Source of the DNA: Peptococcaceae bacterium
GTDB lineage: Bacteria; Bacillota; Peptococcia; Peptococcales; Peptococcaceae
Direction of reading: 5' to 3'
NCBI GenBank assembly: GCA_900756555.1
Contig: CAAEKP010000150.1
Location: 1 to 21,554 of the forward strand
DNA length: 21,554 bases
This document shows positions 1-6,815 of the stretch, in pieces. The translations under genes and the position numbers were made by a program. The notes under the pieces were generated by a model. That model was not told the DNA's origin, did not search any database, and saw only the letters and a list, made by a program, of their open reading frames with translations. Within the stretch, counting starts at the first letter, position 1. Each line of letters begins with the position of its first letter.

Positions 1-1
1 G

Positions 2-397
2 CCCTTTGAAAATATGGTGGCAGACTATGTAAAAGAAACCGGCAACCATGTGTTGTATCGGGTTACTCCTGTGTTTCAGGGAGATAATCTGCTGGCAGAC
101 GGCGTGCAGATGGAGGCCATGTCGGTAGAAGATAACGGAGACGGCATTTGCTTTAACGTGTTCGTGTACAATGCGCAGCCAGGGATTACCCTTGCTTATA
201 CCAATGGTGACAGCAAATTAGCTGATGCAGCCAATTCGACACAGACCGACGGAGAAATTAGGGGAAATGTCAGCTCTAAAATTTATCACTGCCCAGGACA
301 GACTTACTATGATTCTATGGCCGATTCTGCGAATCTGGTAGTCTTTGCCTCTGAGGAGGAAGCCATCGCAGCCGGATATCGGAAGGCAAAAAATTAA
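2..397 (+). CDS. DNA/RNA non-specific endonuclease, C-terminal part (5' end outside window)
   Basis: The reading frame is open from the first bases of the window, so this is the 3' part of a longer gene; the first ATG in frame (14) is internal. The residues read like the second half of the EndA/NucA-type beta-beta-alpha-metal nuclease fold of Firmicutes: a NMVADYVKETGNHVLYRVTP stretch, then GVQMEAMSVED and FNVFVYNAQPGI. Such proteins are usually secreted or membrane-anchored and degrade DNA and RNA without sequence preference. The catalytic DRGH-type motif would lie upstream and cannot be seen. After the nuclease domain comes a tail of about 40 residues with KIYHCPGQTYY, a short motif often found at the C-terminus of such secreted nucleases and competence proteins. 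A strong terminator follows 14 bases after the stop. I am fairly sure of the family but not of the exact role. Confidence 0.82.
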   Translation, partial: PFENMVADYVKETGNHVLYRVTPVFQGDNLLADGVQMEAMSVEDNGDGICFNVFVYNAQPGITLAYTNGDSKLADAANSTQTDGEIRGNVSSKIYHCPGQTYYDSMADSANLVVFASEEEAIAAGYRKAKN

Positions 398-410
398 ATA
401 AAACAAGATA

Positions 411-456
411 AAAAGCTGTGGCAGAAAGAGGTTCCTACTCTTTTGCCACAGCTTTT
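411..456. terminator. Bidirectional intrinsic terminator between nuclease gene and HAD gene
   Basis: A perfect 13-bp stem (411-423 with 444-456) is extended by six more pairs (425-430 with 438-443) around a 7-base loop. One arm begins with AAAA and the other ends with TTTT, so it can end transcription of the nuclease gene (+) and of the converging HAD gene (-). Confidence 0.85.
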
Positions 457-490
457 GTCGTTGAAACGATAATAAACGCTTGAAAAGTTT

Positions 491-1141
491 TTATACCGAC
501 AGCAGATACTGCGTCAAATCTTCGACCGATTGGGCAATATACCGCGGGTGGCTGGCTTCCAGTTCACCTGGATCAGCAAAACCATAGTTCACACCCACGC
601 AGTCAAAGCCGATTTCTCTGGCGCCAATCACATCATATTTGCGGTCTCCCACCATCAGCAGCTGGTCTGCACTTGGATGATTCAATTGCTGCAAAACGGC
701 GGCAATCACTTCTTTTTTATCGGTGCGGCTGCCGTCTATGTTGCTGCCTTCCGCCACTTGAAAATACTGGCTCAGTTCAAATTTATCCAAAATCTGCCGC
801 ACAAAAACAGTGGGCTTAGAAGATGCCACCGCCAATATGCGGCCCTGGGCCTGCAATTGGCGCAGCATAGCAGCAATGCCCGGGTAAGGAAAATTTTCAA
901 ATAAGCCGACAGTACTAAACCGTTCCCGATATTTTTCTACAGCGGCGATGGCCTGTTGCTCATCAAAGCCATAAAAATTTTGAAAAGACTGGCGCAGCGG
1001 CGGACCAATAAAAGGCACCAGCTTTTCTAAATCAGGCTCATGGATGCCAAAAGAGTCCAGCGCATACTGTACACATTTGGTAATGCCTTCTTTGGAATTA
1101 GTCAGCGTACCGTCCAGGTCAAATAATAGATAGGTAATCAT
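491..1141 (-). CDS. HAD-superfamily hydrolase, phosphoglycolate phosphatase-like
   Basis: A 216-residue haloacid-dehalogenase-type phosphatase. The frame could start 21 bases further out, but AAGGAG lies 8 bases before the ATG at 1141, and starting there puts the nucleophile motif at the usual place (FDLDGTLT, Asp8 and Asp10). Motif II is VASSKP (Ser107/108), the motif III lysine is in the TDKK stretch (about 142), and motif IV is GDRKYDVIGA with Asp166 and Asp170. The insert between motif I and II is alpha-helical and of cap-type C1, as in Gph/PGPase. Homologues dephosphorylate small phosphate esters such as 2-phosphoglycolate, but the substrate cannot be told from sequence. It is monocistronic, facing away from the DUF4491 gene and converging on the nuclease gene. 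The family is certain, the substrate open. Confidence 0.9.
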   Translation of the reverse strand: MITYLLFDLDGTLTNSKEGITKCVQYALDSFGIHEPDLEKLVPFIGPPLRQSFQNFYGFDEQQAIAAVEKYRERFSTVGLFENFPYPGIAAMLRQLQAQGRILAVASSKPTVFVRQILDKFELSQYFQVAEGSNIDGSRTDKKEVIAAVLQQLNHPSADQLLMVGDRKYDVIGAREIGFDCVGVNYGFADPGELEASHPRYIAQSVEDLTQYLLSV

Positions 1142-1246
1142 AACACGTGCTCCTTGTATCATAGTTTTCCGATGCGTGAATTAAAATTGTCACAATATTA
1201 ATATATCTTATCCGGGCTATTTTGGCTATCCCTGAAAATATATTTC

Positions 1247-1255
1247 TGCTATACT
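1247..1255 (+). promoter_or_regulatory. Extended -10 promoter of the DUF4491 gene
   Basis: TGCTATACT (TG at 1247-1248, -10 hexamer at 1250-1255) is an extended -10 element. No good -35 hexamer is seen at the normal distance, as is usual for this class. It lies about 70 bases before the start codon. Confidence 0.5.
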
Positions 1256-1325
1256 GGTCACATTCCGCGCGATAAACCGCATGAAAATAATGTACATAGG
1301 CTATTCATCAAGGAGGAATCACAAT

Positions 1326-1613
1326 ATGAATTTTTTAGGATTGATTATCAGTGTTGCTGCATTTCTGATTATTGGTATTTTTCATCCCATTGTTATTAAA
1401 TGTGAATATTATTTTACGGATAAAGTATGGCCGGTATTTTTAGTGGCGGGTTTAGTTTGCATTGCTTGTTCCCTGCTGGTGCAGAATACCATCGGCTCAT
1501 CTCTGTTGGGTGTGCTGGGCTGCTCTTTTCTGTGGAGCATCGGTGAATTAAAAGAACAGCGGGAACGGGTAGAAAAAGGTTGGTTCCCTAAAAATCCAAA
1601 CAGAAAAGAATAA
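1326..1613 (+). CDS. DUF4491 family membrane protein
   Basis: A 95-residue hydrophobic protein. An ATG at 1281 is also in frame, but AGGAGG at 1311-1316 sits 9 bases before the ATG at 1326, and that start gives the usual N-terminus of the family (MNFLGLIISVAAFLIIGIFHP). Three hydrophobic segments are visible (about residues 3-21, 33-53 and 56-74), followed by a charged tail with GELKEQ...RVEKGWFPKNP, the most conserved part of DUF4491 as I know it. The function of the family is unknown; the protein should sit in the cytoplasmic membrane with the charged tail probably in the cytoplasm. It has its own extended -10 promoter and is followed by a long hairpin. Confidence 0.85.
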   Translation: MNFLGLIISVAAFLIIGIFHPIVIKCEYYFTDKVWPVFLVAGLVCIACSLLVQNTIGSSLLGVLGCSFLWSIGELKEQRERVEKGWFPKNPNRKE

Positions 1614-1622
1614 GATATAAGA

Positions 1623-1725
1623 AAAAGGGACTTTTGCTTTGGGGTCATTCCAGGCAAACCAGCGAGAATTTTTACGCTGTAGTTTGCGCAGTGGACATGA
1701 CAAAACCATTGCAGCAGTCCCTTTT
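1623..1725. other. Long imperfect hairpin between convergent genes, likely a large bidirectional terminator or structured element
   Basis: A perfect 10-bp inverted repeat (1623-1632 with 1716-1725) closes a 103-base region that pairs again further in: TCAT/TCCA pieces with TGGA/ATGA, then 1654-1659 with 1682-1687 and 1660-1664 with 1675-1679. Both outer ends carry a run of T in the direction of exit, so it can serve as terminator for the DUF4491 gene (+) and the small 60-aa gene (-). It is much longer than ordinary terminators, which suggests a palindromic insertion element or structured RNA. Confidence 0.55.
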
Positions 1726-1743
1726 GTCATAGCGGATACGTTT

Positions 1744-1926
1744 TTACCTTTTATCAATTTGAGGCATGATATGATGATAAATCGCATCGTAAGACTCTTC
1801 TTCCGCTTCAGACTGCGGCGGTGTGGGAATCAAACCAGTGCAGTCGGTGGATGAACTGGCGTTGTTTAAATCGTACACATAATCATCGGGGTTGTCATTT
1901 ATTTTTTTGAGTAGTGGATGAGCCAA
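1744..1926 (-). CDS. Small acidic protein of unknown function (60 aa, TTG start)
   Basis: I do not recognise this gene. The frame has no ATG near the ribosome binding site, but a TTG at 1926 lies 7 bases after a perfect AGGAGG (1934-1939 on the minus strand), which decides the start. The 60-residue product begins MAHPLLKKINDNPDDYVYDL, has a Ser/Thr/Cys turn (SSSTDC), a proline-rich GLIPTPPQ stretch and an acidic SEAEEESYD segment, then YHHIMPQIDKR. There is no signal peptide or membrane segment, so it should be cytoplasmic. It is transcribed away from the Mn2+ riboswitch promoter about 90 bases away and ends just before the long hairpin. Codon use looks normal. The good ribosome binding site and non-random composition argue for a real gene. 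Confidence 0.62.
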   Translation of the reverse strand: MAHPLLKKINDNPDDYVYDLNNASSSTDCTGLIPTPPQSEAEEESYDAIYHHIMPQIDKR

Positions 1927-2019
1927 GAGAGCACCTCCTTCTTCTATTGATACCTGCAAATGAATGTCGAAGATTAGTATGTACAAAGTAGAAGAATTTA
2001 TCCCCGCAGTTAAATTAGC

Positions 2020-2048
2020 TTGACCGATTGCCCGCTATCCCTTATAAT
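2020..2048 (+). promoter_or_regulatory. Sigma-A promoter of the mntP riboswitch leader
   Basis: TTGACC (2020-2025), a 17-base spacer and a perfect TATAAT (2043-2048). Transcription should start near 2055, directly before the riboswitch aptamer. Confidence 0.85.
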
Positions 2049-2057
2049 AAGCACATG

Positions 2058-2187
2058 ATAAGGGAGTAGTTAGCACCTTGGGTGTAATGAAGTCAACATA
2101 CTGATGGGTTTGCCATCTGGCTTTGTTTGAAATAACGAGACTTGTCCATGACAGGGGAAACGCTGTGATGGAGGAGTCTCTTTTTTT
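2058..2187 (+). ncRNA. yybP-ykoY family Mn2+ riboswitch upstream of mntP
   Basis: The leader contains the conserved pieces of the yybP-ykoY aptamer in order: GGGAGTAG (from 2062), TCAACATAC, CTGGCTTTGTTTGAAAT and ACGAGACTT, with a variable arm between the first two. This class binds Mn2+ in a pocket formed by two docked internal loops and switches on manganese efflux genes. The aptamer is followed by a terminator stem that uses part of its 3' side. Gene context (mntP) agrees. Confidence 0.9.
2137..2187 (+). terminator. Riboswitch expression-platform terminator
   Basis: GAGACT (2137-2142) pairs with AGTCTC (2175-2180) and is followed by seven T (2181-2187). GAGACT also belongs to the aptamer's 3' part, so Mn2+ binding should compete with terminator formation and allow read-through into mntP. 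The switch therefore probably works at the level of transcription. Confidence 0.78.
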
Positions 2188-2250
2188 GTAGGCTTTTCTA
2201 TCACGAACAATGGTGATTGCCCATAAATTGAGCTGGAAGGAGCGGGTAAA

Positions 2251-2814
2251 ATGAGTATTTTTGAATTGTTTTTGATTGCAGTAGGGTTGTCGATGGATGC
2301 TTTTGCGGTGTCCATCTGTAAGGGGCTTTCGGTGCGGCGTTTGCAGCTGAAGCACGCATTGTTGGCAGGGGTATACTTTGGTGGATTTCAGGCGTTGATG
2401 CCAGCCATTGGTTATCTGCTGGGCGTGCAGTTTGAACATTTTATTGTCAGCATTGACCACTGGATTGCCTTTGTGCTGCTGTTGATAATTGGCGGCAAGA
2501 TGGTGCAGGAGTCGCGGGAAGATGCGGAAGATATGGACGATGATTTTTCTGTGAAGGCTATGCTGGTGTTGGCTGTTGCCACCAGCATTGATGCGCTGGC
2601 CATGGGCGTCACCTTTGCTTTTTTACAGGTGGATATTGTGGCTGCGGTGCTGTTTATCGGCTGCATTACCTTTTTGTTTTCTGCGGTGGGTATCAAGATT
2701 GGTCATGTGTTTGGTGCGCGGTATAAATCAAAAGCAGAATTAGCCGGCGGTGTGATTTTGATTCTGATGGGCTGCAAAATTTTATTAGAGCATCTGGGAA
2801 TTTTGACTTTGTAA
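2251..2814 (+). CDS. mntP: Manganese efflux pump MntP
   Basis: A 187-residue membrane protein, the usual length for MntP (two DUF204 repeats). Six hydrophobic segments are visible. Each half has the family signature with an intramembrane aspartate: GLSMDAFAVSICKG (Asp16) and ATSIDALAMGVTFA (Asp114). Between the halves lies an acidic cytoplasmic loop, ESREDAEDMDDD. The protein exports Mn2+ across the cytoplasmic membrane when the metal is in excess. AAGGAG lies 8 bases before the ATG. The gene is alone in its transcript, controlled by the Mn2+ riboswitch in its 200-base leader and ended by the terminator shared with lexA. Identification is firm. Confidence 0.95.
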   Translation: MSIFELFLIAVGLSMDAFAVSICKGLSVRRLQLKHALLAGVYFGGFQALMPAIGYLLGVQFEHFIVSIDHWIAFVLLLIIGGKMVQESREDAEDMDDDFSVKAMLVLAVATSIDALAMGVTFAFLQVDIVAAVLFIGCITFLFSAVGIKIGHVFGARYKSKAELAGGVILILMGCKILLEHLGILTL

Positions 2815-2850
2815 GCTGCCCAAATGGACAAGCTAAAAAACAGATAAATA

Positions 2851-2896
2851 AAAACTCCTTCTGTCGCGTGGATAACTGCACGGCAGAAGGAGTTTT
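2851..2896. terminator. Bidirectional terminator between mntP and lexA
   Basis: A 16-bp stem (2851-2866 with 2881-2896, one G-T pair) with a 14-base loop. AAAA and TTTT flank it, so it can end both converging genes. Confidence 0.88.
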
Positions 2897-2918
2897 GTCA
2901 TTTCTTATAAATATTTAC

Positions 2919-3566
2919 TTAGTGCATGGTGCGGAACAGGCCAGTCACTTTGCCTGCTAATGTTACTTCGTTTACAATAATTGGTTCCATCGCATCATTT
3001 TCCGGCTGTAAACGAATGTGTCCCTTTTCACGATAAAATGTTTTTACGGTAGCTTCTTCCCCAATCACTGCCACCACGATATCGCCATTGTTTGCTACTT
3101 TCTGTGGGGTAACAATTAATAAATCGCCGTCAAAAATGCCGACGTTAATCATACTATCCCCTTTTACCCGCAGCATAAAGGAATTGTTATTGCGGATTAG
3201 ATGCATTGGGAAAGTGATGGTGTCCTCCACGTTCTGAGTAGCCAGAATTGGTGTGCCGGCAGCTACAGTACCGATTACAGGCACATTAATCATTTCATCA
3301 AATGGCTTTTCTTCTTCATAGAAGGCATCCATCTCATCATTTGTTTTCAAGATCATGATAGCTCTTGGTTTGGTTGGGTCACGGCGGATATAGCCTTTCT
3401 GCTCCAGCTGGGTAAGATGGTTATGCACGGTGGAGCTGGATTGCAGCCCAACTGCTTCGCCAATTTCACGCACCGATGGCGGGTACCCTTTTAAATTAAT
3501 CTGGCGAACGATATAATCTAGTATTTCGGCCTGCCGTTTGCTGAGGCCCAGTTGTTTTGTTCTCAT
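2919..3566 (-). CDS. lexA: LexA repressor / SOS response autoprotease
   Basis: A 215-residue protein with the full LexA layout. Residues 1-70 form the winged-helix DNA-binding domain (LSKRQAEILDYI, YPPSVREIGEAVGLQSSSTVHNHL). The peptidase S24 domain has the self-cleavage site Ala103-Gly104 (TVAAGTP), the catalytic serine in GDSM (Ser138) and the lysine in EEATVK (Lys175). LexA represses DNA repair genes and cleaves itself when stimulated by RecA bound to single-stranded DNA. AAGGAG lies 9 bases before the ATG. It is monocistronic, with a sigma-A promoter overlapped by a LexA box, so it should repress itself. Confidence 0.97.
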   Translation of the reverse strand: MRTKQLGLSKRQAEILDYIVRQINLKGYPPSVREIGEAVGLQSSSTVHNHLTQLEQKGYIRRDPTKPRAIMILKTNDEMDAFYEEEKPFDEMINVPVIGTVAAGTPILATQNVEDTITFPMHLIRNNNSFMLRVKGDSMINVGIFDGDLLIVTPQKVANNGDIVVAVIGEEATVKTFYREKGHIRLQPENDAMEPIIVNEVTLAGKVTGLFRTMH

Positions 3567-3616
3567 AATATACTCTCCTTAGTAACAGCGGTAAATTTCG
3601 GAAACGATACACATTT

Positions 3617-3645
3617 ATTATATAATAAATGGCGAGAAAATGCAA
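3617..3645 (-). promoter_or_regulatory. Sigma-A promoter of lexA
   Basis: On the minus strand TTGCAT (3645-3640), a 17-base spacer and a perfect TATAAT (3622-3617). The -10 lies within an 18-bp perfect AT palindrome (3613-3630). Confidence 0.83.
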
Positions 3646-3655
3646 ACTATTGTTC
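3644..3655 (-). promoter_or_regulatory. LexA (SOS) box overlapping the lexA -35 element
   Basis: Minus-strand GAACAATAGTTT fits the Gram-positive LexA operator GAAC-N4-GTTY. It overlaps the last bases of the -35 hexamer, the typical place for autorepression. Confidence 0.75.
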
Positions 3656-3690
3656 TCGCGAAAATAATTATAAAAAATCCTGCGAAACTC

Positions 3691-3719
3691 TTTACAACTG
3701 CCGCATTTTTTAGTATTAT
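3691..3719 (+). promoter_or_regulatory. Promoter of the tRNA-Arg gene
   Basis: TTTACA (3691-3696), 17-base spacer, TATTAT (3714-3719). The start of transcription would be about 8 bases before the mature tRNA. Confidence 0.75.
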
Positions 3720-3733
3720 ATTAAGGGTAATTT

Positions 3734-3805
3734 GCGCCTGTAGCTCAGTGGATAGAGCACTGGCCTCCGGAGCCAGGTGCGTTGGTTCGATTCCAATCAG
3801 GCGTA
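3734..3805 (+). tRNA. tRNA-Arg (anticodon CCG)
   Basis: The sequence folds into a full cloverleaf: acceptor stem 3734-3740 with 3798-3804 (a G-T pair at its end), D arm GCTC/GAGC, anticodon stem CTGGC/GCCAG with loop CTCCGGA, and T arm GTTGG-TTCGATT-CCAAT. The anticodon CCG (3767-3769) reads arginine CGG codons. The discriminator base is A3805 and the CCA end is not encoded, so it must be added by the CCA-adding enzyme. It stands alone between its own promoter and terminator. Confidence 0.96.
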
Positions 3806-3814
3806 CTTTTTTAG

Positions 3815-3847
3815 AAGCTTCTCTGCAGTAGCAGGGGAGCTTTTTTT
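3815..3847 (+). terminator. Terminator of the tRNA-Arg gene
   Basis: A 12-bp stem (3815-3826 with 3831-3842, with G-T pairs), 4-base loop and a run of seven T. Confidence 0.85.
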
Positions 3848-3928
3848 GTATTATTGCTGTATAATTATTGCTGTACAAAAGAAACCCGGTATTTTTTAGA
3901 ACATTTGCTTTCCTTTAAAATGTGTTAA

Positions 3929-3937
3929 TGGTATAAT
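3929..3937 (+). promoter_or_regulatory. Extended -10 promoter of ftsK
   Basis: TGGTATAAT (3929-3937) is a perfect extended -10 element, 36 bases before the ftsK start. No convincing -35 is seen. Just upstream, at about 3851-3876, TTATTGCTGTA occurs twice in direct repeat. Confidence 0.6.
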
Positions 3938-3973
3938 AAATAGTCTTAAATAAGTTTGGTTTGAGGTGAGAAC

Positions 3974-6667
3974 ATGAGTAAGACAAAGAAAAAAACAAAT
4001 GAACCAACAATGAATATTACCCGTGTGCTGCTGGGCATTGGCCTGTTGGCGCTGACTCTCTATAGTGGCTGGATTATCATGCAGGCGCCCGACATTGGGG
4101 ATATGGAGCTGGCTGCTTATGGTGCGTTGCTGCAAGGGCAGATGGGCTTTTTGGGTGGTCTGATTTATTTGCTGATGCATGGGCTGCTGGGCAAAGGAAT
4201 TGTGCTGTTTCCGTTTTTATTCTGTCTGGGTGGGCTGAGTCTGCTGTCGGGCAAACAGCTGAGCCAGATGCAGCTGACAGGCGGTGTACTGGCAGGCCTG
4301 GCAGTTTTGGCAGTGCTGCACATGAATATCACCTATGTGGATATGAAAGATGATTTGTTGCTGGGGATGGCTGGCAATGGCGGCGGTGTTATCGGTGCAG
4401 CAATCTCTCTGCTGCTGCAAAAAGCACTGGGGACAGTGGGCGCTTATATTGCCTTGTTTTGTGTGGCAGTCATCGCAGTGATTCTCATTGCGCAGGGTGC
4501 GGTGCTGAATAAGGGAGAAGATTTTCTGACAGCGCTGAAGCAGACCTTTGAGCAAATAAAAGAAACCTTGATTCACTTTATCTTTGTTGAGGAATATGAT
4601 GACGAGGACGATGAAGAACCGGTTTCGCAGCCAAGCCCAAAAGCTGCGTCCGCTAAGGCAAAGCAAAAATCAGTGCAGCAAGAACAGATTGTGCAGGAAA
4701 CCGCTGCGCAAAAAAAACAGGTGCGCGGACAGAGCAAAGCTGTTATGGAGCAGGCTGCCGCAGAGCAGAAACCTGCAAAGCCGTGGAGCAAACTGAAAAA
4801 TTTCTTTGTGGAAAAAGAGCCGGAACCATCGGCGCAGCAGGAGCGTTATCCGCGCTATGTCGGCGCTGAATATGTGGTAATTCCAAAAGAAAAGCCGGTT
4901 ATTTTAAGCAGTCTGGTGGAGATTCACAAAGCACTGGACGAGCAGGAGCCGCGGGTGGGGTTAAGCCCACGGGAACCACTGGTGCCAGAACAGTATGGCA
5001 TTCAGGAATCGGTGGAGGATTTCCATCAGGTAATCAATAAACGGCAGGAGCCCAAAAAAGAAGCTGCAAAGAAAACAACAGGAGAAGCAACAGTAAATAA
5101 AGAATCAAAAAGGACAGCAGAGGCTGAACAGCAGGGAACGCCGCAGGATGAAGCTGTGCCGGAACAATTGGAGTTTGTTCCAGAGGAACCAGAGCTGAGC
5201 GGCTATCAGTTTCCGTCAATTGACCTGCTGGAAATCAATAAAGCAACAGATAAAAATAAAAACATGGGTGAGATTATGAGCCATGTGGAGCGTTTGGAAA
5301 AAACCCTGAACGATTTTGGCGTAAAAGGCAAGATTGCTGATGTAAGCTGTGGCCCGGCTATCACCCGTTATGAGTTTCAGCCGGCGGCCGGTATCAAAGT
5401 GAGCAAGATTGTCAACTTGTCTGATGATATCGCGCTGAGTATGGCAGTGGCTGGCGTGCGTATTGAAGCGCCAATTCCTGGCAAGGCGGCAGTGGGGATT
5501 GAACTGCCCAACAAATCCACTACGATGGTTGGCTTGCGGGAACTGATTGAGAGCGATGCGTTCCAGAACAGTAAGTCCAAGCTGACTGTGGCTCTGGGGA
5601 AGGATATCAGCGGGCAGCCCGTTGTCACCGATCTGGCAAAAATGCCGCACTTACTGATTGCCGGCTCCACTGGCTCGGGGAAATCGGTGTGTATCAATAC
5701 GTTAATTAACAGCATTTTGTATAAAGCAACGCCAGATGAGGTAAAATTCGTAATGGTAGACCCCAAAAAAGTGGAGCTGGGGAACTACAACGGTATTCCG
5801 CATTTAATCTCGCCAGTTGTGACCGATGCCAAGAAAGCAGCATCCGCTTTGCGCTGGGCTGTGCATGAAATGGAACGGCGCTATGAAGTATTTGCCAATG
5901 CCGGTGTAAAAGATATGCCGCGCTTTAATAAATTGTCCGAAGAACGGATTGCAGCCGCACAGACCGAGGAAGAAAAAGCAGCCATTGAGGTTATGCCATA
6001 CATTGTGGTGCTCATCGACGAATTGGCTGACTTAATGATGGTGGCTCCTGCCGATGTAGAGGACGCAATCTGCCGTCTGGCACAGCTGGCCCGTGCAGCC
6101 GGGATTCATTTAGTGGTAGCTACCCAGCGGCCGTCGGTGGATGTTATCACTGGTATCATCAAAGCCAATATGCCCTCTCGTATCGCTTTTGCGGTGTCAT
6201 CGCAGACAGACTCCCGCACCATTCTGGATATGGGCGGCGCAGAAAAACTGCTGGGCCGTGGCGATATGTTGTTCTATCCAACAGGGATGCCCAAACCACA
6301 GCGTGTGCAGGGCGTGTATGTGTCCGACAAAGAGATTGACCGCATCGTAGAAGCGGTGAAGGTGCAGGGGCAGCCTGTTTATAATGAAGAAGTGGTTTCC
6401 GCGGCGGTTAATACAGAAAAAGAGGCGGAAGCTGAAGAAGAATGGGATGAACTGATTCCTGAAGCCACCAAGCTGTTTATTGAAAACGGGCAGGCTTCCA
6501 TCTCTTTATTGCAGCGCAGATTCCGCGTGGGATACACCAGAGCGGCCCGCATTGTGGATCAGATGGAGCAGCGGGGACTGGTGGGCCCTTATGAAGGCAG
6601 TAAGCCGCGTCAGATTAAAGTGACTATGAGCCAGTATATGGACATGGTAGAAAACGGTGAACTATAA
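3974..6667 (+). CDS. ftsK: DNA translocase FtsK/SpoIIIE
   Basis: An 897-residue septal DNA pump. The N-terminal 180 residues hold four membrane segments (about 16-36, 56-90, 103-122 and 135-177). A charged Glu/Gln/Lys/Ala-rich linker runs to about residue 415. The RecA-like motor follows: Walker A GSTGSGKS at 564-571 and Walker B VVLIDE at 678-683, with the DPKKVELGNYNGIPHL and ATQRPSVDVITG motifs of the family. The last 65 residues are the winged-helix gamma domain (ATKLFIENGQASISLLQRRF), which reads the orienting sequences. The protein drives the chromosome through the closing septum, or into the forespore in sporulating relatives. GAGGTG lies 5 bases before the ATG. It has its own promoter, and a palindrome follows. 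The name ftsK rather than spoIIIE is a convention here. Confidence 0.96.
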   Translation: MSKTKKKTNEPTMNITRVLLGIGLLALTLYSGWIIMQAPDIGDMELAAYGALLQGQMGFLGGLIYLLMHGLLGKGIVLFPFLFCLGGLSLLSGKQLSQMQLTGGVLAGLAVLAVLHMNITYVDMKDDLLLGMAGNGGGVIGAAISLLLQKALGTVGAYIALFCVAVIAVILIAQGAVLNKGEDFLTALKQTFEQIKETLIHFIFVEEYDDEDDEEPVSQPSPKAASAKAKQKSVQQEQIVQETAAQKKQVRGQSKAVMEQAAAEQKPAKPWSKLKNFFVEKEPEPSAQQERYPRYVGAEYVVIPKEKPVILSSLVEIHKALDEQEPRVGLSPREPLVPEQYGIQESVEDFHQVINKRQEPKKEAAKKTTGEATVNKESKRTAEAEQQGTPQDEAVPEQLEFVPEEPELSGYQFPSIDLLEINKATDKNKNMGEIMSHVERLEKTLNDFGVKGKIADVSCGPAITRYEFQPAAGIKVSKIVNLSDDIALSMAVAGVRIEAPIPGKAAVGIELPNKSTTMVGLRELIESDAFQNSKSKLTVALGKDISGQPVVTDLAKMPHLLIAGSTGSGKSVCINTLINSILYKATPDEVKFVMVDPKKVELGNYNGIPHLISPVVTDAKKAASALRWAVHEMERRYEVFANAGVKDMPRFNKLSEERIAAAQTEEEKAAIEVMPYIVVLIDELADLMMVAPADVEDAICRLAQLARAAGIHLVVATQRPSVDVITGIIKANMPSRIAFAVSSQTDSRTILDMGGAEKLLGRGDMLFYPTGMPKPQRVQGVYVSDKEIDRIVEAVKVQGQPVYNEEVVSAAVNTEKEAEAEEEWDELIPEATKLFIENGQASISLLQRRFRVGYTRAARIVDQMEQRGLVGPYEGSKPRQIKVTMSQYMDMVENGEL

Positions 6668-6691
6668 GATGTGTGCAATTATGAAGTAATG

Positions 6692-6718
6692 ATTACAAAA
6701 TGTTAAACATTTTGTAAT
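6692..6718. promoter_or_regulatory. 27-bp perfect palindrome upstream of the rodZ-like promoter
   Basis: 13-bp arms starting ATTACAAAATGTT with a single central A form a perfect inverted repeat that ends 4 bases before the -35 hexamer at 6723. It has no G+C-rich stem and no T run after it, so it is a poor terminator for ftsK and fits a binding site for a dimeric regulator better. The regulator is not known. Confidence 0.5.
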
Positions 6719-6722
6719 TGCC

Positions 6723-6752
6723 TTGCGGAGCTTCTGAAAAATATGATATAGT
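6723..6752 (+). promoter_or_regulatory. Promoter of the rodZ-like gene
   Basis: TTGCGG (6723-6728), 18-base spacer and TATAGT (6747-6752). Confidence 0.6.
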
Positions 6753-6815
6753 AAAATTACTAAAATGATAAGTTATAGTGAACAATGAAAGCAGTATTAT
6801 CTGGAGGTGACAGAT

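Noticed and set aside
1186..1196. ATTGTCACAAT palindrome between the HAD and DUF4491 genes
   Set aside because: Too short to assign to a regulator; it resembles half of a Rex or FNR-type site only loosely and is not well placed relative to a clear promoter.
1548..1787. 79-codon minus-strand frame over the long hairpin
   Set aside because: It overlaps the DUF4491 gene in antisense and the 60-aa gene, has no ribosome binding site, and its middle is explained by the hairpin.
2035..2460. 141-codon minus-strand frame over the riboswitch and the start of mntP
   Set aside because: It is antisense to a well-supported riboswitch and mntP and has no ribosome binding site.
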